The translations under genes were made by a program, and so were the position numbers. Below, piece by piece: positions 25,268 through 33,428 of a stretch of 64,000 nt of DNA (position 1 is its first letter; every line of letters starts with the position of its first letter). The stretch lies in NCBI GenBank assembly GCA_963922875.1, contig CAWUJH010000005.1, forward strand, positions 124,001 through 188,000, read 5' to 3'. The notes under the pieces are model-generated. The model saw nothing but the letters and a program-made list of their open reading frames with translations, was not told the DNA's origin and ran no database searches. Source of the stretch: Ketobacter sp963922875 (GTDB taxonomy: Bacteria; Pseudomonadota; Gammaproteobacteria; Pseudomonadales; Ketobacteraceae).

Positions 25268-25960
25268 ATGTCAGGAAAGAAGTATTATCTGGGTTTTGCT
25301 ACGTCAACAGACTTGGAAGGTCGCTTTCAGTCTGTACTGGAGCATTCTGCGCAAGCGGGCTCCTCCAGTTTGTTGTCGCCAATAGAAAGCAGTTTAGAAC
25401 TGTTCGTCCCTGAGTTACTGCAGTCGTTTTTAGTGGATACCGCTGATATGTTGCAACTTAGCTCCTGGGCAAGGAAAATGGTGCATTCAACCGCCGACGT
25501 TATTAGAAAAACATCATTGATGCTGATACCAAAGTTGTTGAAAAAAAGATCAAACGAAGAGCTTCAGTCAGCGGTGGAATTTACTCGGGATATTTATTTG
25601 CCGGGCTCGGTGAATAATCATGAAAGTTCTTATGCAGGCAGTGAAATTGACGCGGCAACCTTTGCTCGGTTTGAACGTATCATGCGGGATATAGATGCTG
25701 GTAAAACCCAAGAGGTCCAGCAAGATCTGATTGATGCCATGCCTTTGATTGTTGATACACTGGTTGATGGTTTTATGAAGCGTTCCATCAATACTGTAGA
25801 GCGAAGTTTTGTCACGCGAAAATTAGCTGATGGTGCTATCGCTACCTGCCGAGCTGCAGGGCATGGTGTGGTGAACAAAGTGTTTAAGGATTTAACCTTT
25901 GATCAATATCCCATTGTGGCTGATTTTTTGCGCTCGCGCTTAGTTTATGTGACAGAGTGA
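25268..25960 (+). CDS. Protein of unknown function, third gene of FadL-lipoprotein operon
   Basis: 230 residues, no signal peptide, mostly alpha-helical and charged. Features: N-terminal KYYLGFATSTDLEGRF, a hydrophobic helical region around 60-95 (SWARKMVHSTADVIRKTSLMLIPKLLKKR), and a C-terminal FDQYPIVADFLRSRLVYVTE. No catalytic motif recognised. It starts 24 bp after the Ig-like lipoprotein gene, so it probably belongs to the same transcript and may serve the same envelope or lipid process from the cytoplasmic side. It could be membrane-associated through amphipathic helices. Confidence 0.65.
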   Translation: MSGKKYYLGFATSTDLEGRFQSVLEHSAQAGSSSLLSPIESSLELFVPELLQSFLVDTADMLQLSSWARKMVHSTADVIRKTSLMLIPKLLKKRSNEELQSAVEFTRDIYLPGSVNNHESSYAGSEIDAATFARFERIMRDIDAGKTQEVQQDLIDAMPLIVDTLVDGFMKRSINTVERSFVTRKLADGAIATCRAAGHGVVNKVFKDLTFDQYPIVADFLRSRLVYVTE

Positions 25961-25986
25961 TTGGTATTGCTTTGCAGTGAACAACC

Positions 25987-26724
25987 ATGACCGACCAACC
26001 CTCTAAAGATAGCCTCTACGCCAAACCTCATACCCACTTAGTGGACTTCGTGTTCGATGAGCAGGTGGCCAGCGTTTTTCCTGATATGATTCGTCGCTCC
26101 GTGCCTGGTTATGAAACCGTCATTGCTATGCTTGGTGTTTTTGCCAGTCGCTATGTGCAGCCGAACTCCAATGTTTATGATCTTGGCTGTTCTCAAGGAG
26201 CGGCTAGTTTAGCCATGCGCCATCATATCCGACAACCGGGTGTCACCTTGGTGGCGGTTGATAATGCCAGCGCGATGATCGAGCGTTGTCGAACCAATTT
26301 AGCCGCAGATTTGGCACCGAGTGCATTGGATTTACGTTGTGAGAATATCCAGGACACCGCCATAGTTGATGGCTCCTTAGTGGTCTTGAATTACACTCTC
26401 CAGTTCGTGCCGAAGGAGGCGAGAGAAGCCCTGTTGGCAAAAATATTCCTCGGCATGAGGGCCGGCGGTGCGCTGGTAATCTCAGAAAAAATACAATTTG
26501 AAGCGGATCAAGAACAGCAGCTAATGACTCACTGGCATCATGACTTTAAGCGTTTGAATGGTTATTCAGAGCTGGAAATAAGCCAAAAACGCCAAGCAAT
26601 TGAGAATGTGTTGATTCCTGAATCAATTAATACTCACATTCAGCGCTTAAAAAATAATGGGTTTAGCCAGGTGTCCTGTTGGTTCCAGTGTTTTAATTTC
26701 GCTTCTTTTATTGCCCTAAAATGA
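25987..26724 (+). CDS. cmoA: Carboxy-S-adenosyl-L-methionine synthase CmoA
   Basis: 245 residues. FVFDEQVASVFPDMIRRSVPGYETVI at 21-46 and the SAM-binding motif VYDLGCSQGAA at 63-73 are CmoA signatures; VLNYTLQFVP follows. It converts SAM and prephenate to carboxy-SAM, the donor used by CmoB for the wobble uridine modification cmo5U34. The stop overlaps the cmoB start (ATGA). Confidence 0.95.
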   Translation: MTDQPSKDSLYAKPHTHLVDFVFDEQVASVFPDMIRRSVPGYETVIAMLGVFASRYVQPNSNVYDLGCSQGAASLAMRHHIRQPGVTLVAVDNASAMIERCRTNLAADLAPSALDLRCENIQDTAIVDGSLVVLNYTLQFVPKEAREALLAKIFLGMRAGGALVISEKIQFEADQEQQLMTHWHHDFKRLNGYSELEISQKRQAIENVLIPESINTHIQRLKNNGFSQVSCWFQCFNFASFIALK

Positions 26725-27689
26725 TCGACTTCACTCACTTTCTAGATCATGTGTCTCGCAGCGAATTGGCACCTTGGCATACGCATTTTGAACAGGCACT
26801 GGCGGCCATAGCGCCCGATCAGCACGGTGATTTTGACCGTTGGCAAGCCGCTGTAGCAGCATTACCGACCATTGATGTGGCCGCTGTGGATTTAAACATT
26901 GACTGCATTCGACTCGACAGTGCCACTGACATTGAGCCCATTGTTCGTGATCAGTTGAAACAAGCTTTGTTGGGGCTGCACCCGTGGCGTAAGGGGCCTT
27001 TTAATCTCTTCGGTGTAAAAATAGATACTGAATGGCGCTCGGACTGGAAGTGGCAACGGTTAGCCCCCCATATCCAGTCTTTAAGGAACCGTAAGGTATT
27101 GGATATAGGTTGTGGCAGTGGTTATCACCTCTGGCGCATGAAGGGCGAGCAGGCCAGTATGGTGGTGGGTGTAGATCCGTCTCTTCTGTTCCATCTGCAG
27201 TTCAAAGCCATTGAGCGCTATGTTGGGCCCGGCCCGGTATATCATTTGCCATTGGGGATTGAGCACCTCCCAGCAGAAATGCGGGTATTTGATACGGTTT
27301 TTTCCATGGGTGTGCTTTATCATCGCCGTTCTCCGTTTGATCATCTCATAGAATTAAGAAATTTGTTGAGGCCGGGTGGTGAACTGGTTCTGGAAACCCT
27401 TGTTGTCGAGGGTGAGCTGGGGCAAGTTCTGGTGCCGGATGGGCGCTACGCTCGCATGGGAAACGTGTGGTTTCTGCCCAGTGTTTCCACGTTGCTGCAA
27501 TGGCTCAAAAAAGTCCGCTTCAAGAATGCGCGCTGTGTTGATGTCACCAACACTACCACTGAGGAGCAGCGGGCTACAGAGTGGATGACTTTTCAATCCC
27601 TTGCGGATTTTCTCGACCCCTTGGATCACACCAAAACCTTAGAAGGTTATCCTGCTCCCAGACGTGCCATTATAATTGCGGAAACCTGA
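26721..27689 (+). CDS. cmoB: tRNA U34 carboxymethyltransferase CmoB
   Basis: 322 residues. HPWRKGPFNLFGVKIDTEWRSDWKW, the SAM motif VLDIGCGSGYHLWRM, GVDPSLLFHLQF, FSMGVLYHRRSPFDHL and MGNVWFLPS are all diagnostic. Transfers the carboxymethyl group from carboxy-SAM to 5-hydroxyuridine 34. Translationally coupled to cmoA. Confidence 0.95.
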   Translation: MIDFTHFLDHVSRSELAPWHTHFEQALAAIAPDQHGDFDRWQAAVAALPTIDVAAVDLNIDCIRLDSATDIEPIVRDQLKQALLGLHPWRKGPFNLFGVKIDTEWRSDWKWQRLAPHIQSLRNRKVLDIGCGSGYHLWRMKGEQASMVVGVDPSLLFHLQFKAIERYVGPGPVYHLPLGIEHLPAEMRVFDTVFSMGVLYHRRSPFDHLIELRNLLRPGGELVLETLVVEGELGQVLVPDGRYARMGNVWFLPSVSTLLQWLKKVRFKNARCVDVTNTTTEEQRATEWMTFQSLADFLDPLDHTKTLEGYPAPRRAIIIAET

Positions 27690-27763
27690 GGGTCTAAGTA
27701 TTCAGTGCTTCAAAAGCTTAGCGCTTAAAAAGCTCTCTCAAAAAAAGTTCTCAAAAAAGGCCC

Positions 27764-29275
27764 TTAGAAAAGTGCGCGGTAAGACAGCGCTTCCGTCAGG
27801 TGGCGTTTACTAATTTCTCGGGTTTGTTCTAAATCAGCCAAGGTTCGTGCCACTTTTAGCAGGCGGTGATAGCCCCGAGCCGACAATCCCAGGCGTTCAG
27901 TCGCTACCTGCAAGAACTGAATATCTCTAGTGGAAAGCGGGCAGAATTGATCCACTTGCTGCGCACTCAGATCATGATTAGCACAACCTTGACGATCCAG
28001 TTGAATCGATCGAGCCGCACAGACACGTTCTTTGATGGCGCTGCTGGATTCACCAGGTTTGATTTGCTGTAACTCGGCAATTGGGAGTGCTTCTACATGG
28101 ATATGCAAATCGATTCGATCGATTAACGGCCCCGATAATTTGCTTTGGTATTTGTTGCAACAGGCTTGAGGGTTATGGCAGTGCTCGGGCGGGGACTCAG
28201 GGCGTCCGCAAGGACAAGGATTCAATGCTGCAATCAGTTGAAAATTCGCGGGATACACCACCTGTTGTGCCGCTCGAGAAATGGCAATTACGCCGGTTTC
28301 CAGTGGTTCACGAAGAACTTCCAAAACGCGACGGGGAAATTCAGGCAACTCATCGAGAAACAGAACTCCATTGTGGGCCAGGGAGATTTCCCCTGGTTTG
28401 GGGTTGCTACCGCCACCTGCTATGGCGGTGCTGGAAGCAGTGTGATGCGGTGATCTTATGGGCCTGCGCCACAGTGTTCCGCTGTTGTCCAGTGCCCGCG
28501 TAATGGAATTAATCGCTGCGGTTTCCATAGCCTCGGCATCGGTCATAGGCGGTAAAATACTGGGTAAACGCGCCGCTAGCATAGACTTCCCCGCGCCAGG
28601 TGGCCCCATCATCAACAAATTGTGTTTGCCGGCAGCGGCCGCTTCCAGCGCTCTCTTGGCATGATGTTGTCCCTTAACCTCGGCGAGGTCAGGGTAAAGC
28701 GCTGCATCTGCTTGAGGGTCAGGTTTGTTTTCGCATTTAGGCAGGGCCGTAAAGCGCTTAGGTTGCTTAATGGCGTTAACAACACTCCCTAAGCTTTGAA
28801 AGGGGTACACGATACTGCGGTCTGGTAAATTTGCCTCTGCGCCATTTTCATGGGCGACGATCAATGGATGTTGCATGGCGCTGGCGGCAATAGCCGCAGT
28901 CAGCACTGCATCCACTGGCCTCAGCTCGCCAGATAATGCGAGCTCCCCAAAGAACTCTAAGTCTCTGGTAGCGCCCTCGGGTATCTGGCTGGACGCCAAT
29001 AATATACCAACGGCAATGGCGAGATCGAAACGGCCTCCATCTTTTGGTAGGTCGGCCGGTGCCAAATTGATGGTGATGCGGCGTTGGGGGAAATCCAAAT
29101 CTGAATTTAGTATGGCGCTACGCACTCTCTCTTTGCTTTCACGAACCGCGGTATCGGGCAACCCCACGATGGAAAAGGCGGGCAGTCCGTTGGATATATG
29201 GACTTCAACTGTGACCAGGGGGGCATCCAGGCCAACGCGAGCCCGAGTTAATATGATGGCCAATGACAAGAGCAT
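27764..29275 (-). CDS. comM: ComM/YifB-family AAA+ helicase
   Basis: 503 residues. An N-terminal Lon-protease-like fold (GLPAFSIVGLPDTAVRESKERVRSAI) precedes the Mg-chelatase-type AAA+ core. The core has Walker A MGPPGAGKSMLA, RSPHHTASSTAIAGGGSNPKPGEISLAHNGVLFLDELPEF, LNPCPCG and IDRIDLHIHVEALP, plus a C-terminal helical Mg-chelatase domain. ComM drives branch migration of integrating single-stranded DNA in natural transformation. It lies near ubiK and glnK as in Pseudomonas. The first residues (MLLS) suggest that the true start may be a couple of codons in. Confidence 0.94.
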   Translation of the reverse strand: MLLSLAIILTRARVGLDAPLVTVEVHISNGLPAFSIVGLPDTAVRESKERVRSAILNSDLDFPQRRITINLAPADLPKDGGRFDLAIAVGILLASSQIPEGATRDLEFFGELALSGELRPVDAVLTAAIAASAMQHPLIVAHENGAEANLPDRSIVYPFQSLGSVVNAIKQPKRFTALPKCENKPDPQADAALYPDLAEVKGQHHAKRALEAAAAGKHNLLMMGPPGAGKSMLAARLPSILPPMTDAEAMETAAINSITRALDNSGTLWRRPIRSPHHTASSTAIAGGGSNPKPGEISLAHNGVLFLDELPEFPRRVLEVLREPLETGVIAISRAAQQVVYPANFQLIAALNPCPCGRPESPPEHCHNPQACCNKYQSKLSGPLIDRIDLHIHVEALPIAELQQIKPGESSSAIKERVCAARSIQLDRQGCANHDLSAQQVDQFCPLSTRDIQFLQVATERLGLSARGYHRLLKVARTLADLEQTREISKRHLTEALSYRALF

Positions 29276-29341
29276 TTCTCCGCTACGATTTTTACAGAGA
29301 CAAACCAGGAGTAAATATTTATTACGTTGACTACGATAGCT

Positions 29342-30319
29342 TTAGAAATTTCGCGGGCATTGAACGAGGCGTTGGCAATGTGGCTTTTCACTTACCGTAT
29401 CGCTTTCCATTTCACGAAGTGTGGCTTTTGAGTTGGGGGCTTCAGGCTCTAAACGAAACGCGCAACGTGCAGCTTCGTAGGCTTCTGAGTCACATCCTTG
29501 AGCTTTCAGGTTGTAGGCAAAATTGTTCCAGCCAACACTGTAGTCTGGAAAGTGTGACAATAGATTCAAGAAGGAATTATTAGCGTCTTTGAAATGCGCT
29601 AAGTCATATTGATGATTGGCGAGAGTGAGCAGCACTAAAGCTTGATCAGGCCATGCCAGCGCCGCAGTTTGCAATGCTGTTAATGTCTGTTCCTGGTCCG
29701 CTGTTTCTTTTAGATCCAATGCGGCGCGTAGATACTTTAAGGGTTCGGCGGTGACGGGCAATTGAGTGGGAGGTAAAAGCACTCGTGCCCAGTGGCCACT
29801 GCGAGCCCAGGTAGTTTCGAATAACCGGAAAGAAGTTATTCGCCTTTTAAGCTCACCTGAACGCAGAATGAGTATTTTTTCCTTGAGGTCATAACCGACG
29901 ATCACGGCAAAATGCCATTTTGGAAGCCACGAAATGCCTAGATTTTGCAGCACCAGAACAGGATGACCAGCCGCTATTTCCTGAATAATGGTTTCTAATG
30001 AATTGATCGGATAGCTGAGGTATCCCTGCTGGCGACTGATAGCATCCATTTCTGTGGGGAAGCTGCCCTTGGCGTCGGGCGTGAAAACTTTAGCACTCAA
30101 TGCCTCTGCGCTGGTTGAGTCGCCATAGTATTGGAATATCATGGCCAGTGAAGCGGGGCCACATTGGTAGTCTTCCTGAATGATAAATGGCGTTTCCGTT
30201 AATTCTTGTCGTGAAAGGAGTGCAGAAGTAATTTCCGGGTCTAGCGTGATGGGTGGTTTGATGGCGCAGCCTGAAAGCAATAGGCTGCACCCCAAAACCA
30301 GTGCGAGTAAACGCTTCAA
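29342..30319 (-). CDS. PA2778-family C39-like cysteine peptidase lipoprotein with TPRs
   Basis: 325 residues. Lipobox LLSGC with Cys18. The peptidase half has EDYQCGPASLAMIFQYYG (catalytic Cys), then KWHFAVIVGYD (catalytic His) and LRSGEL. The second half holds TPR-like repeats (ALVLLTLANHQYDLAHFKDANNSFLNL and VGWNNFAYNLKAQGCDSEAYEAARCAF). The pairing with a PA2779-type gene directly upstream is typical of this family. Predicted envelope-anchored, papain-like processing enzyme; target unknown. Confidence 0.85.
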   Translation of the reverse strand: MKRLLALVLGCSLLLSGCAIKPPITLDPEITSALLSRQELTETPFIIQEDYQCGPASLAMIFQYYGDSTSAEALSAKVFTPDAKGSFPTEMDAISRQQGYLSYPINSLETIIQEIAAGHPVLVLQNLGISWLPKWHFAVIVGYDLKEKILILRSGELKRRITSFRLFETTWARSGHWARVLLPPTQLPVTAEPLKYLRAALDLKETADQEQTLTALQTAALAWPDQALVLLTLANHQYDLAHFKDANNSFLNLLSHFPDYSVGWNNFAYNLKAQGCDSEAYEAARCAFRLEPEAPNSKATLREMESDTVSEKPHCQRLVQCPRNF

Positions 30320-30325
30320 GGTTAA

Positions 30326-30730
30326 TCAATTAATAGGTTTGACCGCAGGAAAAATATCGGTGGTTCCCAATAAGTCCAGCACTATGAGTAAAAAGAACAC
30401 GACAACAATCACACCGAGTACGCTACTACCACCGGCTTGCTGAGACTCCAGCTGCTGTTGAAACGCTTGTAGTTCAGAGTCTGTCATGTTTTGTACGCGA
30501 TCGTGAACCTGATCCGGACTGACGCCTAGTGTTAGTAGAGCATTTTGGGCATCATCTCGCGTTAAATAGGCTTTGATGTCGGCGCGTTTTTGCAGCTGTA
30601 GTTCCTGGTTCACCAAATCAGCACTGGATACCATTGCTGCACTGACAAGGCTGCTTTGAAAGCTGGTAAATAGCAAGGTGAGAGCTAAAACATAAGTACC
30701 AAATCTTGATAGTAAACGTTGGCGAGCCAT
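30326..30730 (-). CDS. PA2779-family membrane protein
   Basis: 134 residues. N-terminal signal or membrane segment (YVLALTLLFTSFQSSLVSAAM), a middle region with RADIKAYLTRDDAQNALLTLGVSPDQVHDRVQNMTDSEL, and a C-terminal membrane helix (VLGVIVVVFFLLIVLDLLGTTDIFP). This is the PA2779 layout. Six bases separate it from the cysteine peptidase gene, so they form a two-gene operon; function unknown but likely a partner or substrate. Confidence 0.85.
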   Translation of the reverse strand: MARQRLLSRFGTYVLALTLLFTSFQSSLVSAAMVSSADLVNQELQLQKRADIKAYLTRDDAQNALLTLGVSPDQVHDRVQNMTDSELQAFQQQLESQQAGGSSVLGVIVVVFFLLIVLDLLGTTDIFPAVKPIN

Positions 30731-30809
30731 TTTGATCTCCTAGAATTATTGTTACGCCTTAGTAGTGAGAAAGCCGTTTGCCGTGAAAAGTTCAATAATT
30801 GTTGTGTGC

Positions 30810-31076
30810 TTAGCCGTTGACTGAGTCTTCTGATAGCTGTTGTTCCAACTTCTTTACTTCAGCTTCCAGGGTTTCCAGGCGCAGGCGGGTGCGATTGAGG
30901 ACTTTCTGCTGAATTTCGAATTCTTCTCGGGTTACCAGGTCCATTCTGGCAAAAGAATCTTTGAGCATCGTGCTCAAATTTGTGCGCAGGTCATGGCCCA
31001 AATCGCCCATACCTTCCGGTAGTCTTTCACTCACCATCTCCAATATGCGGTTTGCTAAGTTATCCTGACGGTTCAT
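30810..31076 (-). CDS. ubiK: Ubiquinone biosynthesis accessory factor UbiK (BMFP domain)
   Basis: 88 residues with GAGGAGG just before the ATG. DNLANRILEMVSERLPEGMGDLGHDLRTNLSTMLKDSFARMDLVTREEFEIQ followed by a coiled coil (LETLEAEVKKLEQQL) is the UbiK/YqiC pattern. It trimerises, binds membranes and assists UbiJ and the Ubi complex in aerobic ubiquinone synthesis. Divergent from glnK. Confidence 0.92.
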   Translation of the reverse strand: MNRQDNLANRILEMVSERLPEGMGDLGHDLRTNLSTMLKDSFARMDLVTREEFEIQQKVLNRTRLRLETLEAEVKKLEQQLSEDSVNG

Positions 31077-31154
31077 GGAACCTCCTCAAATGGGGTTTGG
31101 CAAAGTCTATCATGAAGCGCCGACGCTGTACTAAAGCGTAAAAAAGTGTGCATG

Positions 31155-31217
31155 CGCACCATAATGATGCTAAACAGGTTGCTGGTGTGCCTGCTTTTGG
31201 TGCGCTATTGTGGTGCA
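31155..31217 (+). promoter_or_regulatory. NtrC enhancer array upstream of glnK
   Basis: Three 17-bp sites: 31155-31171 (GCACCATAATGATGC core), 31188-31204 (right half TTGGTGC) and 31201-31217 (TGCGCTATTGTGGTGCA, one mismatch to the consensus). They lie about 80-140 bp before the sigma-54 -12 element. The spacer 31077-31413 contains no gene. Confidence 0.7.
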
Positions 31218-31280
31218 AATTCGTCAGTTAGGTTTTTAAAGCTACAGGTTAAGTGGTTGTTTAATTAGGATAAAGGTTAA

Positions 31281-31297
31281 TAGGCACAGATTGTGCT
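31281..31297 (+). promoter_or_regulatory. Sigma-54 promoter of glnK-amtB
   Basis: TAGGCACAGATTGTGCT has GG at 31283-31284 and GC at 31295-31296, ten bases apart. Predicted start near 31308, leader of about 105 nt containing an inverted repeat TTGCAC-TGAAT-GTGCAA (31340-31356). Confidence 0.75.
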
Positions 31298-31413
31298 AAG
31301 TGTTTGCCATGTTCCGACCTTGGGCGACATGACGATAAATTGCACTGAATGTGCAAATTAAAAAGCGGGACTCAAATTAAAAGCCTTCGAGCGAATAAAC
31401 AGGAGATGTTCTT

Positions 31414-31752
31414 ATGAAACTGGTTACTGCCGTAATCAAACCATTCAAGCTAGACGATGTGCGGGAAGCCTTGTCTGAAATAGGGGTACAGGGGATTACC
31501 GTGACTGAGGTGAAAGGTTTCGGTCGTCAAAAGGGGCATACCGAGCTGTATCGTGGCGCGGAGTATGTGGTGGATTTCTTGCCCAAAGTAAAAATCGAGG
31601 TAGCTGCATCTGATGATTTGTTGGATCAAGTTATCGAGTCAATCACAAAAGCTGCCAACACCGGAAAGATTGGTGACGGCAAAATTTTTGTGACGCCATT
31701 GGAGCAGGCTATTCGCATTCGTACGGGTGAAACCGGTACTGATGCAATTTAA
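31414..31752 (+). CDS. glnK: PII nitrogen regulatory protein GlnK
   Basis: 112 residues. MKLVTAVIKPFKLDDVREAL, the T-loop GRQKGHTELYRGAEYVVDFLPKVKIEV with the uridylylated Tyr51, and IESITKAANTGKIGDGKIFV...AIRIRTGETG (PII signatures). It senses 2-oxoglutarate and ATP/ADP and blocks AmtB when nitrogen is plentiful. The sigma-54 promoter and NtrC sites put it under nitrogen-limitation control. AGGAGA precedes the ATG. Confidence 0.97.
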   Translation: MKLVTAVIKPFKLDDVREALSEIGVQGITVTEVKGFGRQKGHTELYRGAEYVVDFLPKVKIEVAASDDLLDQVIESITKAANTGKIGDGKIFVTPLEQAIRIRTGETGTDAI

Positions 31753-31803
31753 CCAATTCTTATAATTTTATTTTTTTACTTTTGATTTTGCGGAGGCAAG
31801 ACC

Positions 31804-33072
31804 GTGGAAAATAACGTTTATCATCTTCAATATGCGATGGACACCTTTTACTTTTTGGTGTGCGGCGCTCTGGTTATGTGGATGGCGGCAGGATTCGCCA
31901 TGCTGGAAGCAGGTTTGGTTCGATCTAAGAACACCACAGAGATTCTGACGAAGAACGTCGCCTTGTTTGCGATTTCTTGCATCATGTATCTGGTTTGCGG
32001 TTACTACATCATGTACGACGGTTCAATCTTCTTGTCAGGCATTCAGGATGTCGATGTGGATGCCGTGTTGGGAGATTTTGCAGCCCGTGAGGACGGTTTT
32101 ACTGGTGGTTCTATTTACTCTGGAGCCTCTGATTTCTTCTTCCAGGTGGTATTCGTGGCAACTGCAATGTCCATCGTATCCGGTGCTGTTGCTGAGCGTA
32201 TGAAACTCTGGGCATTCCTGGCATTTGCAGTAGTAATGACTGGTGTTATCTATCCTTTGGAAGGCAATTGGACCTGGGGTGGCGGTGATGTCTTTGGTTT
32301 CTACAACCTGGGTGATTTGGGTTTCTCTGACTTTGCAGGTTCAGGTATCGTACACATGGCAGGTGCAGCAGCGGCTTTGGCTGGTGTAATCCTTCTGGGT
32401 GCACGTAAAGGCAAATACGGACCTAACGGTCAAGTCAATGCGTTCCCTGGTGCCAACTTGCCACTAGCGACGTTGGGTACTTTCATACTGTGGATGGGTT
32501 GGTTCGGGTTCAATGGTGGTTCAGTATTGAAGCTGGGCGATATTGGCAACGCCAACGCTGTTGCCATGGTGTTCCTGAATACTAATACTGCGGCCGCAGG
32601 TGGTGCAGTGGCAGCCTTGATCACCGCTCGACTATTGTTTGGTAAAGCTGACTTAACCATGCTGTTGAACGGTGCGCTGGCCGGATTGGTTGCGATTACC
32701 GCTGAGCCTTCCACTCCTACCGCTTTGCAGGCGACTCTGTTTGGTGCTGCTGGCGGCGTTTTGGTAGTGTTTAGTATCCTGACTTTGGATAAGCTGAAAA
32801 TTGACGATCCTGTCGGTGCTATATCTGTTCACGGTACTTGTGGCTTGTTGGGTCTGTTGTTGGTGCCTGTGACTAATGATGGCGTAAGCTTCTCTGGCCA
32901 AATCATTGGTGCCTTGACCATCTTTGGTTGGGTGTTCATCGCTTCAATGGTGGTCTGGGGTATTCTCAAAGCTGTTCTGGGACTACGCGTCAGCGAAGAA
33001 GAAGAGTACGAAGGGGTGGATATCGCCGAGTGTGGTATGGAAGCCTATCCAGAGTTTGTGGCGAGCAAATAA
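31804..33072 (+). CDS. amtB: Ammonium transporter AmtB
   Basis: 422 residues, GTG start. About eleven membrane helices. FYFLVCGALVMWMAAGFAMLEAGLVRSKNT, GNWTWGGGDVFGFYNLGDLGFSDFAGSGIVHMAGA (the first pore-lining His in GIVHMAG), LATLGTFILWMGWFGFNGGS, NTNTAAAGGAVAALI, and VHGTCGLLGLLLV (second pore His). No cleavable signal peptide, unlike E. coli AmtB. Operon partner of glnK, 51 bp downstream. Confidence 0.97.
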   Translation: MENNVYHLQYAMDTFYFLVCGALVMWMAAGFAMLEAGLVRSKNTTEILTKNVALFAISCIMYLVCGYYIMYDGSIFLSGIQDVDVDAVLGDFAAREDGFTGGSIYSGASDFFFQVVFVATAMSIVSGAVAERMKLWAFLAFAVVMTGVIYPLEGNWTWGGGDVFGFYNLGDLGFSDFAGSGIVHMAGAAAALAGVILLGARKGKYGPNGQVNAFPGANLPLATLGTFILWMGWFGFNGGSVLKLGDIGNANAVAMVFLNTNTAAAGGAVAALITARLLFGKADLTMLLNGALAGLVAITAEPSTPTALQATLFGAAGGVLVVFSILTLDKLKIDDPVGAISVHGTCGLLGLLLVPVTNDGVSFSGQIIGALTIFGWVFIASMVVWGILKAVLGLRVSEEEEYEGVDIAECGMEAYPEFVASK

Positions 33073-33093
33073 GTTGCAGCTTACTTAACTCTC

Positions 33094-33126
33094 AAAAAAT
33101 GGCGCCTTTAAGGCGCCATTTTTTTT
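33094..33126 (+). terminator. Terminator of glnK-amtB
   Basis: AAATGGCGCCT / AGGCGCCATTT stem with a very short loop, then T8. Confidence 0.88.
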
Positions 33127-33277
33127 GCCTGTCGTTCCGAAGATTCGGGTTGGCTCTTTTCATTTCTCAATGTACTTAAGGTTTTCCCGCAGGGCCTCGT
33201 GAAACGGGTGTCGGAAGACTTTACAGCTTGTTGATTTATGGCCGGGTATCCGCTTGTTTTTATTGTGAAAAATGCAT

Positions 33278-33293
33278 TGGCATGTGGCTTGCT
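33278..33293 (+). promoter_or_regulatory. Orphan sigma-54 promoter
   Basis: TGGCATGTGGCTTGCT has GG (33279-33280) and GC (33291-33292) ten bases apart and matches TGGCAY-N5-TTGCT. It lies in the gene-free 33127-33428 region after amtB. I see no GCAC-N7-GTGC site upstream, so the activator may not be NtrC. Confidence 0.65.
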
Positions 33294-33303
33294 TTTCAAG
33301 AGT

Positions 33304-33405
33304 GGCGCTTCTTAGCGGTAGCGTTTGTTTAAGTATGTAAGTGTTCAATTTGAAGTTTTTCAGAAATCGGAGGAACTCGCTACATTAGAGCGAGTTCCTT
33401 TTTTT
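33304..33405 (+). ncRNA. Candidate sigma-54-dependent small RNA (about 100 nt)
   Basis: From the start expected for the sigma-54 promoter at 33278 (about twelve bases after the -12 GC) to the end of a strong rho-independent terminator at 33405 there is no plausible ORF. The terminal stem plus U7 tail would suit Hfq binding, and a GGAGGAA sequence sits at the base of that stem. Alternative: a leader with attenuator for the DUF4124 gene starting at 33429. Direct evidence is limited to promoter and terminator. Confidence 0.45.
33372..33405 (+). terminator. Terminator without an upstream gene
   Basis: GGAACTCGCT / AGCGAGTTCC, 7-nt loop, T7. The nearest upstream gene, amtB, already has its own terminator 250 bp earlier, so this one must serve another transcript. 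Confidence 0.88.
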
Positions 33406-33428
33406 AGAAACTAATAAGTAGTGGCAGT

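Noticed and set aside
28081..28503. 140-codon ORF on the plus strand
   Set aside because: Fully antisense to comM, whose AAA+ motifs are clear; GC-rich shadow frame.
28875..29330. 151-codon plus-strand ORF
   Set aside because: Antisense shadow of the comM N-terminal domain.
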